A stretch of DNA of 64,000 nt from an uncultured Pelagibacteraceae bacterium (GCA_902517495.1 CABYCO010000003.1:23886-87885); one strand, 5' to 3'. Shown: positions 36,100 to 50,546, counted from the stretch's first letter. Notes: generated by a model from the sequence alone, not told the origin. Numbers and translations: made by a program.

Positions 36100-36117
36100 A
36101 AATAAATTATGAAATAT
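36091..36117. repeat. perfect 11-bp inverted repeat ATATTTCATAA-ATAAA-TTATGAAATAT
   Basis: Read directly; lies between the lpd stop and priA start and includes the priA ATG. Confidence 0.85.
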
Positions 36118-36118
36118 A

Positions 36119-37513
36119 TTAAGAGTGAATTTGTCTTTTATCTACAGATAAAGCAGCTTCTTTTATCGCTTCTGAAAAAGTAGGATGAGCATGACATGTT
36201 CTTGCAATATCTTCGGAACTAGCGCCAAATTCCATTGCTACGGACATTTCTGCAATCATTTCTCCAGCATGAGGTCCGATTATATGTACTCCCAACACTC
36301 TGTCTGTTGTACTTTCAGCTAATATTTTAACGAATCCCTCTGGCTCATTTATTGCTTTAGCTCTTGAGTTTGCCATAAATGGAAATTTACCTACTTTGTA
36401 GTTTACTTTTTTTTCTTTTAATTCTTCCTCATTTTTACCAACATATGCTACCTCGGGTGAAGTATAAATTACTCCAGGTATAATATCATAATTTACATGA
36501 CCAGACTGTCCAGCAATTAACTCTGCTACTGCTATCCCTTCCTCCTCAGCTTTATGAGCTAACATTGGACCATTTATGACATCTCCTATTGCATAAACAT
36601 TTTTAACATTAGTCTCAAAATTTTTATTAACTGTAATTTTTCCTTTTTTATCGAGATTTACTCCAATTTTTTTTAAATTTAATTTATCAGTGTAAGGTTT
36701 TCTTCCAACAGAAATTAAAACTACATCAGCTTCAATTTTATTTTTTGCGTCTTTATTAGAGGTTTCTATTATTACTCCTTGGTCATTTTTAGAAATTTTT
36801 TCAACTTTAGTATTTAATTCAAATTTAATGTTCTGTTTTTTTAATATTTTCATAAATTCATTTGAAATTTCTTTATCAAGTCCTGGAGTTATGTGGTCTA
36901 AATATTCTATAACATGAACCTCAGTTCCTAGTCTTGACCATACAGAACCCATCTCTAAGCCAATATATCCACCCCCAACAACAACCATTTTTTTTGGAAG
37001 TTTTGAAATATTAAGAGCTCCAGTTGATGAAAGAATTTTTTTTTCGTCAAAATCTATTCCTGGAAGGGATAGGGGTTCTGATCCAGTACTTATAATGGTT
37101 TTATCAGTTTTAATTTTTATCTCTGATTTATCATTTTTGACTAAAATTTCGTTTTTTTCATTAAAAGATCCAACCCCTTTAATGTAAGTGACTTTATTTT
37201 TTTTAAATAAGAACTCCACTCCTTTTGTAAGTGTTGCAACCGAGCTGTCTTTATTACTCATCATTTTTTCAAGATTTAGCTTAATTTCTCCAGTTTCAAT
37301 ACCAATATTTGAGAAGTTTTTAGCTCTATGAAAACTTTCTGACATATTTAAAAGACTTTTAGAAGGAATACACCCTATATTAAGGCAAGTGCCTCCCAAA
37401 GATCCTCTAGACTCTATACATGCAGTTTTTAAGCCTAATTGTGATAATCTAATTGCACATACATATCCTGCAGGTCCTCCTCCAATTACAGTAACATCAA
37501 ATTTTTCAGCCAT
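36119..37513 (-). CDS. lpdA: dihydrolipoyl dehydrogenase
   Basis: GGTCLNIGCIPSKSLL, GGGYIGLEMGSVWSRLG, AHPTFSEAIKEAAL. Confidence 0.97.
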   Translation of the reverse strand: MAEKFDVTVIGGGPAGYVCAIRLSQLGLKTACIESRGSLGGTCLNIGCIPSKSLLNMSESFHRAKNFSNIGIETGEIKLNLEKMMSNKDSSVATLTKGVEFLFKKNKVTYIKGVGSFNEKNEILVKNDKSEIKIKTDKTIISTGSEPLSLPGIDFDEKKILSSTGALNISKLPKKMVVVGGGYIGLEMGSVWSRLGTEVHVIEYLDHITPGLDKEISNEFMKILKKQNIKFELNTKVEKISKNDQGVIIETSNKDAKNKIEADVVLISVGRKPYTDKLNLKKIGVNLDKKGKITVNKNFETNVKNVYAIGDVINGPMLAHKAEEEGIAVAELIAGQSGHVNYDIIPGVIYTSPEVAYVGKNEEELKEKKVNYKVGKFPFMANSRAKAINEPEGFVKILAESTTDRVLGVHIIGPHAGEMIAEMSVAMEFGASSEDIARTCHAHPTFSEAIKEAALSVDKRQIHS

Positions 37514-38835
37514 TAGATATTTAAAAATAATCTTCTAGGGTCTTCTAAATTTTCTTTAACAGTTTTTAAGAACGACACGGATTCCTTTCCATCAATAATT
37601 CTATGATCATATGACAAGGCCAAGTACATTATTGGTTTTATTTTTATCTCACCATTATCATTTACAGGTCTTTCAACAATATTATGCATACCTAATACAC
37701 CTGATTGAGGAGGGTTTAATATTGGTGTTGAAAGCATGGAACCATATACACCTCCATTGCTAATTGTAAACGTGCCTCCTTGTAAGTCCTCAATTGTTAA
37801 ACTACCTGTGTTTGCTTTTTCAGATAATTTTTTTATTTCTTTTTCTATTTCAGCAAATGACATCTCATCTGCATTTCTAAGCACTGGAACTACTAAACCT
37901 TTTTCAGTTCCAACAGCAAAACTAATATTATAATAATTCTTATAAATTATGTCTTGATCTTCAATCTCAGCGTTAATTGCTGGAAATAATTTTAGTCCAA
38001 CGACACAAGCTTTAACAAAAAATGACATTAGACCTAGCTTTATTCCGTATCTGCTTTTGAAATCTTCTTGGTTATCTTTTCTCATTGCCATAATCCCGGA
38101 CATATCTACCTCGTTAAAAGTAGTTAACATTGCTGCATTGTCTTGAGCTTGTTTTAATCTTTTTGCAATCGTTTGTCTTAAACGAGTCATTTTAATTCTT
38201 TCTTCCTCACCGTATTGAATTCTTCTCTGGTTAGGTTGTGGGTTGGTTCCCATCATGGTAATTAGATCACCTTTTAAAATTCTTCCTGCTTTACCTGTTC
38301 CCTTCACATTATCTAAGTTGATATTTTTTTCTGCAACCATTTTTCTAACTGCAGGTGAAAGAATAATTGGTTGTTGTGAGGTTTCCTCTGTTTCTACTTC
38401 CTCAGTTAAAAGTAAAGGCTCTTCTTCTAAAAGCTCCATTGAATTATCTTCAGTTAATACTAATGGTTCTTCTAACCTAGTTTGAGGTTTTTTTTCTATA
38501 TCTAAATTAATTATATTGCTTTTCTGATCTTTAAATTCTTTCTCTTCATTATCCTCAAGTTGTTTTTTGCTTTCCGGTACATTTTTAATATCAACATTCC
38601 CTTCAGAAATTGAGCCTAATACAGCTCCAACTTCAACTGTATCTCCATCTTTAAAACTAATTTCTGATAATGTCCCACTAATAGGGGACGGAACTTCTAA
38701 ATTTACTTTATCAGTTTCCAGTTCAACTATTGCTTCATCCGCCTCAACTGTTTCACCTTCTTTTTTCAACCATTTAGAAACTGTTGCTTCTGTGATACTT
38801 TCACCTAAAGTAGGTACTAAAATTTTTTCACTCAT
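37513..38835 (-). CDS. sucB: 2-oxoglutarate dehydrogenase E2
   Basis: Lipoyl domain [16 protein letters not shown]3-binding, catalytic [18 protein letters not shown]. Confidence 0.97.
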   Translation of the reverse strand: MSEKILVPTLGESITEATVSKWLKKEGETVEADEAIVELETDKVNLEVPSPISGTLSEISFKDGDTVEVGAVLGSISEGNVDIKNVPESKKQLEDNEEKEFKDQKSNIINLDIEKKPQTRLEEPLVLTEDNSMELLEEEPLLLTEEVETEETSQQPIILSPAVRKMVAEKNINLDNVKGTGKAGRILKGDLITMMGTNPQPNQRRIQYGEEERIKMTRLRQTIAKRLKQAQDNAAMLTTFNEVDMSGIMAMRKDNQEDFKSRYGIKLGLMSFFVKACVVGLKLFPAINAEIEDQDIIYKNYYNISFAVGTEKGLVVPVLRNADEMSFAEIEKEIKKLSEKANTGSLTIEDLQGGTFTISNGGVYGSMLSTPILNPPQSGVLGMHNIVERPVNDNGEIKIKPIMYLALSYDHRIIDGKESVSFLKTVKENLEDPRRLFLNI

Positions 38836-41714
38836 TGATTAAATACTTCATTTATAATTTCTTGTTGCTCAAGTTGATGCCTTTTAGCATATCCAGTGGC
38901 TGGTGATGCATCAGGACTTCTTCCAATATAAGAAACTTCTTTATTTTTAGCTTTAATGGTATCCAATGTCCATTGTATATAATCTCTCACTGAAAACCAT
39001 GCACCCATATTTTTTGGCTCTTCCTGACACCAATAAAAATTAGCATTTTTAGTATATGGTTTAAGTTCTTTTACCAAGCTCTTTGCTGGAAAAGGATAAA
39101 GTTGCTCTATTCTAAACATTACCACATCATCTCTTTTTAACTTTTCTCTAGCATTTAAAAGATCAAAGTATACTTTTCCTGAACAAATTATAACTTTTTT
39201 TATTTCACTAGATTTTTTTAATTTAATAAAATTTTTAGATTGATCACTTAATGCATGATCCCACATTATTCTATGAAACGATGTTTGCTTACTAAAATCA
39301 TCAATGGTTGACACACAAAATTTGTTTCTTAACAAAGATTTAGGCGTCATGATTACAAGTGGTTTTCTAAAATCACGGTGTATTTGTCTACGTAAAGCAT
39401 GAAAATAATTTGCTGGAGTTGTACAATTCATAACTTGGAGATTATCATTTGCGCACAATTGTAAAAATCTTTCAAGTCTGGCAGAAGAATGTTCTGGTCC
39501 CTGACCTTCATAGCCATGAGGTAATAACATTACCAAACCTGAAGCTCTTTGCCATTTTCTTTCACCAGAAGAGATAAATTGATCGATTATAACTTGCGCA
39601 CCATTGGCAAAATCACCAAATTGAGCTTCCCAAAGAGTAAGAGTATTTGGTTCTACTAAACTATACCCATATTCAAATCCTAAAACCGCAAGTTCTGACA
39701 AAAAACTATCAACAATTTCAAATTTTTTTTGATGTTTTGAAATGTTATTTAATGGAATATATCTAGAGTTATTGGTTTGGTCTCTTAAAACTGAATGTCT
39801 CTGACTGAATGTTCCTCTTCCAGAATCTTGTCCTACAAATCGAACTGGAAAACCCTCATCTAATAATGAACCAAAAGCCAATGATTCAGCAGTAGACCAG
39901 TCAATATTTAAACCATCGTCGACAGATTTTTTTCTAGTTTGCAAGATTTTGCTAATAGTTTTGTGAATACTTATTTTGGGTGGAACAACATTTATTTTAT
40001 CTGAAATATTTTTAAGTATTTTTTCATCTGCTCCAGTAATTCCTCTTTTATCTTTTCCTTTTTTAGGTTTATAGCTAGACCATGCTCCCTCGAACCATTC
40101 AATTTTAGGATTATAATCTTTAGCTGTCTTAAATTGATTATCTAAAAGATCTTTAAATTTTTTTATTTTATCATTTAAACCTTCTTTAGATATTAAGTTT
40201 TCATTAACAAGCTTATATCCATATATATTTGCTGTTGATTGATGTGATCTAATTTTTTTATACATCAATGGTTGAGTGAATGATGGCTCATCTCCCTCAT
40301 TATGTCCAAATCGTCTGTAACAAACTAAGTCGATGACTACATCTCTATTAAACTTTAATCTAAATTCAGTTGCAATTCTTGACCCATAAACAACAGCTTC
40401 TGGATCATCTCCATTAACATGGATGATAGGCGCATCAACCATTTTAGCAATATCTGATGGGTGAGGTGAAGATCTTGCAAACCTTGGACTTGTGGTAAAT
40501 CCTATTTGATTATTAACTATTATATGAATAGTTCCACCTGTATTGTGACCAGGTAAACCCGACATTGCAAAACATTCAGCAACAACACCTTGTCCTGCAA
40601 AAGCAGCATCACCATGAATTAAAATCGGAATTACTTTATTTCTCTCAGTATCTTTATGAAAAAATTGTTTTGCTCTAGTCTGACCCAATACTACTGGATT
40701 AACTGCTTCCAAATGCGAAGGATTATCTGTTAAACTTACATGAACAGAATTTCCATCAAATTCTCTATCAGATGAAGCTCCCAAATGATATTTTACATCG
40801 CCAGCACTATCTTCATCGGTATTATTTAATTCACCAGCAAATTCATTAAATATTCTTTTATAAGATTTTTGTAAAACGTTAGCTAAAACATTTAGTCTTC
40901 CTCTGTGAGACATTCCAATTTTAACCTCTTTAATCTTAGATTGACCCCCAATTTTTATAATTTGTTCTAAACCTGGAATTAAACTTTCACCGCCATCTAA
41001 ACCAAATCTTTTAGAACCAACATATTTAGTATGTAAAAATTTCTCAAATCCCTCGGCTTGGATTAATTTGTTTAAAATTGCACTTTTGCCATTTTCAGTA
41101 AATTTTAATGCATTGTCGTCTTTTTCTACTCTATCCCTAAACCATTTTCTTTCAGTTGGGTTGGATATGTGCATATATTCATAACCAATTGATCTACAAT
41201 AAATTTTTCTAAGAATAGTTAAAATTTCTCTTATGTTAGAATACTCCTTATTTAAAACACCATCTAAGTAAATTTTCTTATCGTAATCTTCTTTATTAAA
41301 ACCGTAATTTTCTGGGTGTAATTCATCTAAATATTCACTTTCTCTAATTTCAAGTGGATCTAGTTTAGAAAGTAAATGGCCCCTTTGTCTATAAGCTCTA
41401 ATGAGTGAAACAGCTCTTATTGAATTACTATTACCATCTATTACATCAGCTTGATTAACTTGTAGAGCAGATTCTTCTTTTTTAAATTCTATATTTTCTT
41501 TTATTTTTACTTTTTTTGGACTCCATGAGGGACCCTTTATTTCTCTAACAACAGAGTCTAAATCTTCACTTATATCGAGAAAATACTCTTTCCAACCTTC
41601 TGGCAAACTAGGATCTTTATTTATAAACTTTACATACATTTGCTCAATAAATGCATTATTTGATTTATTTAAAAATGAAGTTTTTTTGTACTCAAGATTT
41701 TTGGAAGCTGACAT
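38832..41714 (-). CDS. sucA: 2-oxoglutarate dehydrogenase E1
   Basis: 960 aa; [62 protein letters not shown]. Confidence 0.98.
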   Translation of the reverse strand: MSASKNLEYKKTSFLNKSNNAFIEQMYVKFINKDPSLPEGWKEYFLDISEDLDSVVREIKGPSWSPKKVKIKENIEFKKEESALQVNQADVIDGNSNSIRAVSLIRAYRQRGHLLSKLDPLEIRESEYLDELHPENYGFNKEDYDKKIYLDGVLNKEYSNIREILTILRKIYCRSIGYEYMHISNPTERKWFRDRVEKDDNALKFTENGKSAILNKLIQAEGFEKFLHTKYVGSKRFGLDGGESLIPGLEQIIKIGGQSKIKEVKIGMSHRGRLNVLANVLQKSYKRIFNEFAGELNNTDEDSAGDVKYHLGASSDREFDGNSVHVSLTDNPSHLEAVNPVVLGQTRAKQFFHKDTERNKVIPILIHGDAAFAGQGVVAECFAMSGLPGHNTGGTIHIIVNNQIGFTTSPRFARSSPHPSDIAKMVDAPIIHVNGDDPEAVVYGSRIATEFRLKFNRDVVIDLVCYRRFGHNEGDEPSFTQPLMYKKIRSHQSTANIYGYKLVNENLISKEGLNDKIKKFKDLLDNQFKTAKDYNPKIEWFEGAWSSYKPKKGKDKRGITGADEKILKNISDKINVVPPKISIHKTISKILQTRKKSVDDGLNIDWSTAESLAFGSLLDEGFPVRFVGQDSGRGTFSQRHSVLRDQTNNSRYIPLNNISKHQKKFEIVDSFLSELAVLGFEYGYSLVEPNTLTLWEAQFGDFANGAQVIIDQFISSGERKWQRASGLVMLLPHGYEGQGPEHSSARLERFLQLCANDNLQVMNCTTPANYFHALRRQIHRDFRKPLVIMTPKSLLRNKFCVSTIDDFSKQTSFHRIMWDHALSDQSKNFIKLKKSSEIKKVIICSGKVYFDLLNAREKLKRDDVVMFRIEQLYPFPAKSLVKELKPYTKNANFYWCQEEPKNMGAWFSVRDYIQWTLDTIKAKNKEVSYIGRSPDASPATGYAKRHQLEQQEIINEVFNQ

Positions 41715-41749
41715 ATTAAATATTTAAATATTATACAAACAAAATGTTA

Positions 41750-42625
41750 TCAATTAGACAATTTATTTAGTAGCGTTTTTCCAATATCAGATGGAGAATT
41801 TGCAACAGTAATACCGCAATCTTGCATTTTTTTTATCTTTTCTTCTGCATTTCCTTTGCCACCTGAAATAATAGCTCCGGCATGTCCCATTCTTCTCCCT
41901 GGTGGAGCAGTTACTCCAGCTATAAATCCAACAATTGGTTTTTTTATTTTATGATTTTTGACAAACTCTGCAGCCTCTTCCTCGGCAGTTCCACCTATTT
42001 CACCAATCATTAGTATAGACTCTGTTTGATCGTCATTTAAAAATAAATCAAGGCAATCAATGAAATTAGTTCCATTAATTGGATCCCCACCAATTCCTAT
42101 ACATGTTGATTGACCAAGATTGTTCTCAGTTGTTTGAGCAACTGCCTCATAGGTTAGTGTTCCTGATCTAGATACAATTCCAACTGAACCTTTTTTATGA
42201 ATATTACCTGGCATTATTCCAATTTTACATTCATCAGGTGTAATTATTCCTGGACAGTTTGGACCAATTAATCTGGATTTAGAATTTTGTAATTTTTTTT
42301 TTACTTTTAACATATCTAGAATTGGTATTCCTTCGCTAATACAAACAATTAATTGAATAGATGCATCGATGGCTTCAATGATGGCTGATGAAGCAAACTT
42401 TGCAGGCACATATATCATTGTTGCATCAGCACCAGTGGCATCTTTTGCTTCTTTAACTGTGTTAAACACTGGTCTTTCTAAGTGAATTTGTCCACCTTTT
42501 TTTGGTGTTACGCCCCCGACTAAGTTTGTTCCATATTTAATAGATTGTTCAGAGTGAAAAGTACCATGGGATCCTGTAAAACCTTGGCAAATTACTTTTG
42601 TATTTTTATCAATTAATACTGACAT
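41750..42625 (-). CDS. sucD: succinyl-CoA ligase alpha subunit
   Basis: [49 protein letters not shown]. Confidence 0.98.
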   Translation of the reverse strand: MSVLIDKNTKVICQGFTGSHGTFHSEQSIKYGTNLVGGVTPKKGGQIHLERPVFNTVKEAKDATGADATMIYVPAKFASSAIIEAIDASIQLIVCISEGIPILDMLKVKKKLQNSKSRLIGPNCPGIITPDECKIGIMPGNIHKKGSVGIVSRSGTLTYEAVAQTTENNLGQSTCIGIGGDPINGTNFIDCLDLFLNDDQTESILMIGEIGGTAEEEAAEFVKNHKIKKPIVGFIAGVTAPPGRRMGHAGAIISGGKGNAEEKIKKMQDCGITVANSPSDIGKTLLNKLSN

Positions 42626-43785
42626 TATTTTATTGCCTCTACAACTTTTTTTGCGGCATCTGATAAGTCGTTTGCAGATATAATTTTTAAACCAGAATTC
42701 TCTAATATCTTTTTTCCTTCTTCAAAGTTTGTTCCTGCTAATCTTACTACTAACGGAACTTCAATTTTAATTTCTTTTGCTGCATCTACAACACCTTGAG
42801 CAAGTACATCACATCTCATAATTCCACCAAAAATATTTATCAATATACCTTTAACATTTTTATCGGATAAAATAATTTTGAATGCAGCAGAAACTTTTTC
42901 TTTTGATGCTCCACCTCCTACATCTAAAAAATTTGCAGGCTCTTCACCATAAAGCTTTATGATATCCATTGTAGCCATTGCTAATCCTGCACCGTTTACC
43001 ATACATCCTATACTTCCATCTAATTTTATATATGCCAAGTCATGTTTGCTTGCTTCAATTTCAGTGGCTTCTTCCTCATTATAGTCTCTTAATTCTTGAA
43101 TCTCAGGATGTTTAAATAAAGCATTTTCATCAAATGTCATTTTTGCATCAAGACAAACTACTTTATTTTCTTTCGTTAAAATAAGTGGGTTAATTTCTAC
43201 TAAATTTGCATCATTTTCTAAGAATAATTTATAAATTGCTTTAATTAAGCTTATAGCTTCTGAACCAGAATTATCATCTAATTCAAAAACCTTGATAATT
43301 TTCTTACAATCAACCTCAGAAATTTCTTGGTTAAAATCAACTTTAGTTGTTAAAATTTTTTCAGGTGTATTTTGGGCAACTTCTTCAATGTTCATTCCTC
43401 CTTGATCACTTGAAATAAACGCAATTTTTGAACTTGCTCTATCAACTAGACAAGAAAGATAAAATTCTTTACTAATATTAGATACTTCTTCGACATATAG
43501 TCTTTTTACTTCTCTACCTTCGGGTCCTGTTTGATGAGTAATTAGGTTTTTGCCAAGCAAAATATTTGCTTCTTCTTCTAAATTTTCTAAATTATCAACA
43601 ATTTTTACTCCGCCAGCCTTACCTCTTCCACCAGCATGAATTTGAGCTTTAAGAACATACTTATCAGTTTTCAATTCTTTGGTTTTTTGCAAAAGATCGG
43701 ATACATTAAATGCAAATACTCCCTCGGGTACATTCGCTCCATACTTTTTTAGAATTTGTTTTGCTTGGTGCTCGTGAATATTCAT
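42625..43785 (-). CDS. sucC: succinyl-CoA ligase beta subunit
   Basis: [39 protein letters not shown]. Confidence 0.98.
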   Translation of the reverse strand: MNIHEHQAKQILKKYGANVPEGVFAFNVSDLLQKTKELKTDKYVLKAQIHAGGRGKAGGVKIVDNLENLEEEANILLGKNLITHQTGPEGREVKRLYVEEVSNISKEFYLSCLVDRASSKIAFISSDQGGMNIEEVAQNTPEKILTTKVDFNQEISEVDCKKIIKVFELDDNSGSEAISLIKAIYKLFLENDANLVEINPLILTKENKVVCLDAKMTFDENALFKHPEIQELRDYNEEEATEIEASKHDLAYIKLDGSIGCMVNGAGLAMATMDIIKLYGEEPANFLDVGGGASKEKVSAAFKIILSDKNVKGILINIFGGIMRCDVLAQGVVDAAKEIKIEVPLVVRLAGTNFEEGKKILENSGLKIISANDLSDAAKKVVEAIK

Positions 43786-44754
<969 letters not shown>

Positions 44755-46248
44755 TTATTCCATAGTTGGCATAATAAATTCAGGATTTGACCTTATGCCT
44801 GAAGGCCATCTAGAGGTAATAGTTTTCAATTTTGTATAAAATTTAATTCCTTCCATGCCATGCATCCCACTATCTCCAAACAATGATCTTTTCCATCCAC
44901 CAAAACTATGAAATGCCATAGGAACTGGTATTGGAACATTTATTCCAACCATTCCAACTTGGATTTTACTTGCAAAAGTTCTTCCTGCATCACCATCTCT
45001 AGTATAAATACTTACTCCGTTTCCGTACTCATGCTCGTTTATCATTTTGGTTGCTTCTTCAAAAGTTTTTACTCTAACCACTGATAGAACAGGACCAAAA
45101 ATCTCTTCTTTATAAATTCTCATATCAGTAGTTACATGATCAAACAAACACCCACCTATATAAAAACCATTTTCATACCCTTGAAGTTTTAAATCTCTGC
45201 CATCAAGAACTAACTTAGCTCCTTCTTTAACTCCTAAATCAACATATCCTTTTACTTTTTCTAAATGTTGTTTTGTAACAAGAGGACCCATCTCTGAGGA
45301 TTTATCCATACCAGGACCAATTTTTAATGCTTCAGCTTTTTTTACTAACCTAGATACTAATTCATCACCAATATCACCAACTGCTACAGCAACAGATTGA
45401 GCCATACATCTTTCACCTGCAGAACCATATGCAGCACCCATTAGACCATTTACGGCTCCTTCTATATCGCAATCAGGCATCACTACTAAATGATTTTTAG
45501 CTCCCCCTAATGCTTGAACTCTTTTTTCATTTTTAGCAGCATTCTCATATATATATTTAGCTATAGGTGTTGATCCAACAAAACTTACAGCTTTAATATC
45601 ATTGTTTGTAAGTATAGCGTCTACAACTTCTTTATCTCCATTAACGACGTTAAAAACTCCATCAGGAAGACCAGCTTCGTGAAGTAATTCTGCTAATCTC
45701 ATTGGGCAAGAGGGATCTTTTTCAGATGGTTTCAGAATAAAAGTATTTCCAGATGCAACAGCTAATGGAAACATCCACATTGGAACCATTGCAGGAAAAT
45801 TAAAAGGTGTTATTCCAGCAGCTACACCTAAAGGCTGTCGCATGGAATAACTATCAACATTTGTCCCAACATTCTCAGAAAATTCACCTTTAAGCACATG
45901 AGGAATTCCACATGCAAACTCAACAACTTCTAATCCTCTTATTAATGATCCTTTTGCATCCTCATAAACTTTTCCATGTTCAGAGACAATCAACTTTGTT
46001 AATTCATCAAAATTGTTTTCTATAAGTTCTTTAAATTTAAACATTATTCTTGCTCTTTGAAGTGCAGGCTTAAGTGACCATGTCTCAAAGGCTTTCTTAG
46101 CAATTTCAACTGTTTTATCTAAATCTGATTTACTAGCTAAAATAACTTCCGATTCTTGCTCTCCAGTAGCAGGGTTAAAAACTTGACCCTTTCTTTCTGA
46201 AGTACCATCTATTACTTTTCCACCAACGAAATGTTTGATTATATTCAT
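44755..46248 (-). CDS. mmsA: CoA-acylating methylmalonate-semialdehyde dehydrogenase
   Basis: ALDH family with ALGGAKNHLVVMPD, GSAGERCMAQSVAV, FGGWKRSLFGDSGMHGMEGIKFYT. Confidence 0.93.
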   Translation of the reverse strand: MNIIKHFVGGKVIDGTSERKGQVFNPATGEQESEVILASKSDLDKTVEIAKKAFETWSLKPALQRARIMFKFKELIENNFDELTKLIVSEHGKVYEDAKGSLIRGLEVVEFACGIPHVLKGEFSENVGTNVDSYSMRQPLGVAAGITPFNFPAMVPMWMFPLAVASGNTFILKPSEKDPSCPMRLAELLHEAGLPDGVFNVVNGDKEVVDAILTNNDIKAVSFVGSTPIAKYIYENAAKNEKRVQALGGAKNHLVVMPDCDIEGAVNGLMGAAYGSAGERCMAQSVAVAVGDIGDELVSRLVKKAEALKIGPGMDKSSEMGPLVTKQHLEKVKGYVDLGVKEGAKLVLDGRDLKLQGYENGFYIGGCLFDHVTTDMRIYKEEIFGPVLSVVRVKTFEEATKMINEHEYGNGVSIYTRDGDAGRTFASKIQVGMVGINVPIPVPMAFHSFGGWKRSLFGDSGMHGMEGIKFYTKLKTITSRWPSGIRSNPEFIMPTME

Positions 46249-46272
46249 GAGTGAAATTATTTAATTAAGTAA

Positions 46273-47043
46273 TTAGGCCGTTGCAAGCATTTTCTTTATC
46301 TCTGCAATAGCTTTTGCAGGATTCAAGCCCTTCGGGCAAGCATTTGTACAATTCAAGATAGTATGACATCTATAAAGCTTGAGTTCGTCAGCTACTTTTT
46401 TAAGTCTTTCTTTTCTATCTTCATCTCTACTATCAATTATCCACCTATAAGCCTGAAGTAATACTGCTGGACCTAAATATTTTTCACCGTTCCACCAATA
46501 ACTTGGACATGACGTTGAACAACATGCACACATAATACATTCATATAATCCATCTAATTTTGCTCTGTCATTTTTAGATTGTATATTTTCTTTATCATTT
46601 ACTTTTGAGGTTTTTAACCAAGGTTCAACAGACTCATATTGTTTATATAATGTGCTTAAATCACCGATTAAATCTTTTAAGACTTTTAGATGTGGTAAAG
46701 GATAAATATCAATATCTCCATCCAGTTCAGAATGGGACTTCGTGCATGCTAAACCATTTTTTCCATTCATATTCATCGCACAAGATCCACAAACTCCATG
46801 GGCACAGGATCTTCTGTAAGCTATAGAAGGATCTATTTCATTTTTTATTTTGTTTAAAACATCAAGGACTTTAGATGAACAATTATCCATATCAACTTCA
46901 TAGGTATCAAGTCTTGGATTTTCATTTTTAGATGGATCCCATCTATAAATATTTATTTTTCTAATATTTTTTGAACCTGTTTTATCTTTATAATATTGAC
47001 CTTTTTCTACCTTTGAGTTTGCAGGTAAATTTAATTGAACCAT
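46273..47043 (-). CDS. sdhB: succinate dehydrogenase iron-sulfur subunit
   Basis: [51 protein letters not shown]. Confidence 0.98.
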   Translation of the reverse strand: MVQLNLPANSKVEKGQYYKDKTGSKNIRKINIYRWDPSKNENPRLDTYEVDMDNCSSKVLDVLNKIKNEIDPSIAYRRSCAHGVCGSCAMNMNGKNGLACTKSHSELDGDIDIYPLPHLKVLKDLIGDLSTLYKQYESVEPWLKTSKVNDKENIQSKNDRAKLDGLYECIMCACCSTSCPSYWWNGEKYLGPAVLLQAYRWIIDSRDEDRKERLKKVADELKLYRCHTILNCTNACPKGLNPAKAIAEIKKMLATA

Positions 47044-48818
47044 TAATATACTCTTTCCTGTGGAGGAAAATATTGTACATCATTTGTAAGTGTTGATCTA
47101 TGAACAGGTCTGTAATTAATTTTAGTTTTTGAACCATTACACCAAGACAGAGTGTGTTGCATATAATTCTCATCATCTCTCTTTGGAAAATCTTCTCTTG
47201 CATGAGCTCCTCTGCTTTCTTTTCTATGATAAGCAGAGTCCATTGTAGTTATTGCTTGTCTTATTAAATTGTCAAATTCTAGTGTTTCAACTAAATCTGT
47301 ATTAAAGATTAATGACTTATCTTTTACAGAAAGAGAGTCCATTCCATCATAAGGTTTTCTAATTTCATCAACGCCTTCCTTTAAAGTTTTCTCTGATCTA
47401 AATACAGCACACTTTGATTGCATTGTCTTTTGCATCGAAAGTCTAAGTTCAGATGTTGGGTTTGAACCTTGTGAGTTTCTTAATTTGTCAAATCTATCTA
47501 AACATCTATCCGTTTCATTTTTATCAATTTCATCATGCTTCATTCCAGGCTTTACTAATTCTGCAGCTCTTTTCGCAGCAGCTCTTCCAAAAACCACTAG
47601 ATCTATTAATGAATTCGAACCTAATCTATTTGCACCATGGACAGAAACACATGCTGCCTCTCCAATAGCCATTAACCCAGGCACAGTTTTTTCAGATCCA
47701 TTTAATGTTAAAACCTCTGCTTTGTAATTTGTTGGTATTCCACCCATATTATAATGCACTGTAGGAACTACTGGTATAGGTTCCTTAGTAACATCTACGT
47801 TTGCGAATAATTTAGAAGCCTCTGATATTCCTGGAAGTCTCTCATCTATAACTTTTGGATCCAAATGATCAATGTGAAGATGAACATGATCTTGTTCTTT
47901 TCCAATACCTCTACCTTCGTTTATTTCTACAGCAATTGATCTACTTACAACATCTCTAGATGCTAAATCTTTTGCTTTAGGAGCATAACGCTCCATAAAT
48001 CTTTCTCCTTTTGAATTTACTAGATAGCCACCTTCTCCTCTTACACCCTCAGAAATTAATGTTCCATGACCATATATTCCCGTTGGATGAAACTGTACAA
48101 ATTCCATATCTTGTAAAGGTAATCCAGCTCTTAAAGCCATAGCATTCCCATCTCCAGTACAGGTATGAGCTGAAGTAGCTGAGTAATACACTTTTCCATA
48201 CCCTCCTGTTGCAATAATTGTTGTGTGGGATCTAAATCTGTGAATTGTTCCATCATTGAGGTTCCAAGCAATTATACCTTTGCATGCTCCATCTTTCATT
48301 ATTAAATCTAGTGCAAAGTATTCTATAAAAAATTCTGTATTATGTTTTAAAGCTTGTCCATACAATGTGTGAAGTATTGCATGTCCAGTTCTATCTGCTG
48401 CTGCACATGTTCTTTGAACTGTTTCATTTCCGTAGTTTTTTGTCATACCCCCAAAAGGTCTTTGATAAATTTTTCCTTCCTCAGTTCGACTAAATGGAAC
48501 ACCATACTTTTCTAATTCAAGAACAGCAGCTGGTGCTTCTTTACATAAATATTCGATGGAATCTTGGTCACCTAACCAATCAGCACCTTTGACTGTGTCA
48601 TACATGTGCCATCTCCAGTCATCTTCTCCCATATTTCCAAGTGCTGCAGAAATACCACCTTGGGCTGCAGATGTGTGACTTCTTGTTGGAAATACTTTTG
48701 ATACACATGCGGTTTTTAGACCGGCCTCACTTAAGCCAACAGCTGCTCTTAGTCCAGATCCACCTGCACCTAAAACAACTACATCATATTCATGATCAAT
48801 AATTTTGTACGAACTCAT
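47043..48818 (-). CDS. sdhA: succinate dehydrogenase flavoprotein subunit
   Basis: [41 protein letters not shown]. Confidence 0.98.
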   Translation of the reverse strand: MSSYKIIDHEYDVVVLGAGGSGLRAAVGLSEAGLKTACVSKVFPTRSHTSAAQGGISAALGNMGEDDWRWHMYDTVKGADWLGDQDSIEYLCKEAPAAVLELEKYGVPFSRTEEGKIYQRPFGGMTKNYGNETVQRTCAAADRTGHAILHTLYGQALKHNTEFFIEYFALDLIMKDGACKGIIAWNLNDGTIHRFRSHTTIIATGGYGKVYYSATSAHTCTGDGNAMALRAGLPLQDMEFVQFHPTGIYGHGTLISEGVRGEGGYLVNSKGERFMERYAPKAKDLASRDVVSRSIAVEINEGRGIGKEQDHVHLHIDHLDPKVIDERLPGISEASKLFANVDVTKEPIPVVPTVHYNMGGIPTNYKAEVLTLNGSEKTVPGLMAIGEAACVSVHGANRLGSNSLIDLVVFGRAAAKRAAELVKPGMKHDEIDKNETDRCLDRFDKLRNSQGSNPTSELRLSMQKTMQSKCAVFRSEKTLKEGVDEIRKPYDGMDSLSVKDKSLIFNTDLVETLEFDNLIRQAITTMDSAYHRKESRGAHAREDFPKRDDENYMQHTLSWCNGSKTKINYRPVHRSTLTNDVQYFPPQERVY

Positions 48819-48820
48819 AA

Positions 48821-49144
48821 CTATATATTAAATACTAAGATAATTATTATTAATGGAAATACTATAGCAAAGATATTTAATGATTTATTTGCGGCATTTT
48901 TGATTTTTTCGTCCTCAATATAATCTTCAAAAACCTCACTAATGCTTAAAGCTGAGAAAAAATATGCAAAAATCAAAAAAAGACTAAATAAGAACTTAGA
49001 TGGTTGAGATGTTATGAATAAAAGTAATTCATTATAACCTTTGTCATAAACAGAAGCCAAATTTATAGAAAACCACAGCATTAATGGTAGTAAAATTGCA
49101 GAACTTACTTTTAGAAAAAGCCATTTCTTTGTTACAGATCCCAT
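48821..49144 (-). CDS. sdhD: succinate dehydrogenase membrane anchor subunit
   Basis: Three TM segments, position between sdhC and sdh[21 protein letters not shown]. Confidence 0.85.
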   Translation of the reverse strand: MGSVTKKWLFLKVSSAILLPLMLWFSINLASVYDKGYNELLLFITSQPSKFLFSLFLIFAYFFSALSISEVFEDYIEDEKIKNAANKSLNIFAIVFPLIIIILVFNI

Positions 49145-49527
49145 TAAATTAAGTGCCTTCCTATGAGAAAAATTATAACAGTAAGAGGAAATGATCCAAC
49201 CAGAACTATTAATCCAGTTACTTTTGTAGTTTTCTGCTCAAATCCGTAACCTAAATCCATGATCAAATGCCTTATTTCGCTGAGCATTTGAAATGTAAAA
49301 GACCAAATAACTCCTAAACAAACAAATTTACCAACTAAAGATGACAAGAAAAAATTAGTAAATATATAATTTTCCTCTCCTAATAATAAAGATGCTATCC
49401 AAATACCTATCAAAGTTACTGTAATAAAGTTTATTATACCAGTTACTCTGTGTGATATTGAAACTAACGAAGAGATGTGCCAGTTATAAATTTGTATATG
49501 TGGCGATATTGGATTTTTATTTTCCAT
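49144..49527 (-). CDS. sdhC: succinate dehydrogenase cytochrome b556 subunit
   Basis: SPHIQIYNWHISSLVSISHRVTGI, EIRHLIMDLGYG. Confidence 0.95.
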   Translation of the reverse strand: MENKNPISPHIQIYNWHISSLVSISHRVTGIINFITVTLIGIWIASLLLGEENYIFTNFFLSSLVGKFVCLGVIWSFTFQMLSEIRHLIMDLGYGFEQKTTKVTGLIVLVGSFPLTVIIFLIGRHLI

Positions 49528-50527
49528 AAAAATCTTTTTCTACTAAAGCCTCAGCAATTTCAACTGCATTAAGTGCAGCACCTTTTAATAAATTATCAGA
49601 CACAACCCACAAATTAATTGAATTTGGTTGAGAAGAATCCTCACGAATTCTTGATATGAATGTTTCAAATTTGTCTTCAGCTTCAACAGGAGTAATGTAT
49701 CCTCCATCTTTTTGCTCATCAACTACCTTACATCCTGGTGATGAAGATAAGACATTTCTTATTTCTTCTAAGTCATATTTTTTGTTGAATTCAACATTCA
49801 CGCTTATGGAGTGAGAAACAAGAACAGGAATTCTTACACAAGTGGATGTAATATTAATTTTACTATCTAAAATTTTTTTTACCTCATCATGATTTTTTTG
49901 CTCTTCTTTTGTACTTCCATTTTCAAGAAAACTATCAATATGTGGTATAGCATTAAAAGCAATTTGCTTAGTAAAATTTTTTGACTCAACATCTTTATTT
50001 TCCAACACTTCTTTAGTTTGAGATATAAGTTCATCCATACCAGCTTTGCCTGCACCAGAAACTGATTGATAAGTTGATGCAACTATTCTTTTTACATTAT
50101 ACAAATCATGTAATGGTTTGAGAGCTACAACTATTGGTATTACTGAACAATTGGCATTTGCTATAATATTCTTATTTTTAAATTTAAGTAATTCTTTGGA
50201 ATTTACCTCTGGAACAATTAAAGGAATTTCTGGATCTTTTCTAAAGAATTTTGAATTATCAATTACAATTGTTTTTTCTGCTGCGATCGGTGCCCATTTT
50301 TCAGCAATTGAAGAACCTGCTGCAAAAAAAGCAATTTTTACTTTTGAGAAATCAAATTGTTCTAAATTACTAACAATATGCTCTTTTCCTAAAAAATTAA
50401 TTTTTTTTCCTTCACTATTTGAAGACGCAACTAAATAAGCCTCTGTTATTGGAAAGTTTTTTTTTTCCAAAACTTCTATTAATTTTCGACCTACGTTTCC
50501 TGTCGCTCCTACTATTGCTATATTCAT
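49517..50527 (-). CDS. asd: aspartate-semialdehyde dehydrogenase
   Basis: IVGATGNVGRKLIEVLEKKNFP, ANANCSVIPIVVALKPLHD, STYQSVSGAGKAGMDEL. Confidence 0.97.
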   Translation of the reverse strand: MNIAIVGATGNVGRKLIEVLEKKNFPITEAYLVASSNSEGKKINFLGKEHIVSNLEQFDFSKVKIAFFAAGSSIAEKWAPIAAEKTIVIDNSKFFRKDPEIPLIVPEVNSKELLKFKNKNIIANANCSVIPIVVALKPLHDLYNVKRIVASTYQSVSGAGKAGMDELISQTKEVLENKDVESKNFTKQIAFNAIPHIDSFLENGSTKEEQKNHDEVKKILDSKINITSTCVRIPVLVSHSISVNVEFNKKYDLEEIRNVLSSSPGCKVVDEQKDGGYITPVEAEDKFETFISRIREDSSQPNSINLWVVSDNLLKGAALNAVEIAEALVEKDFYGK

Positions 50528-50546
50528 GATATTTTAAAGTTTTATA

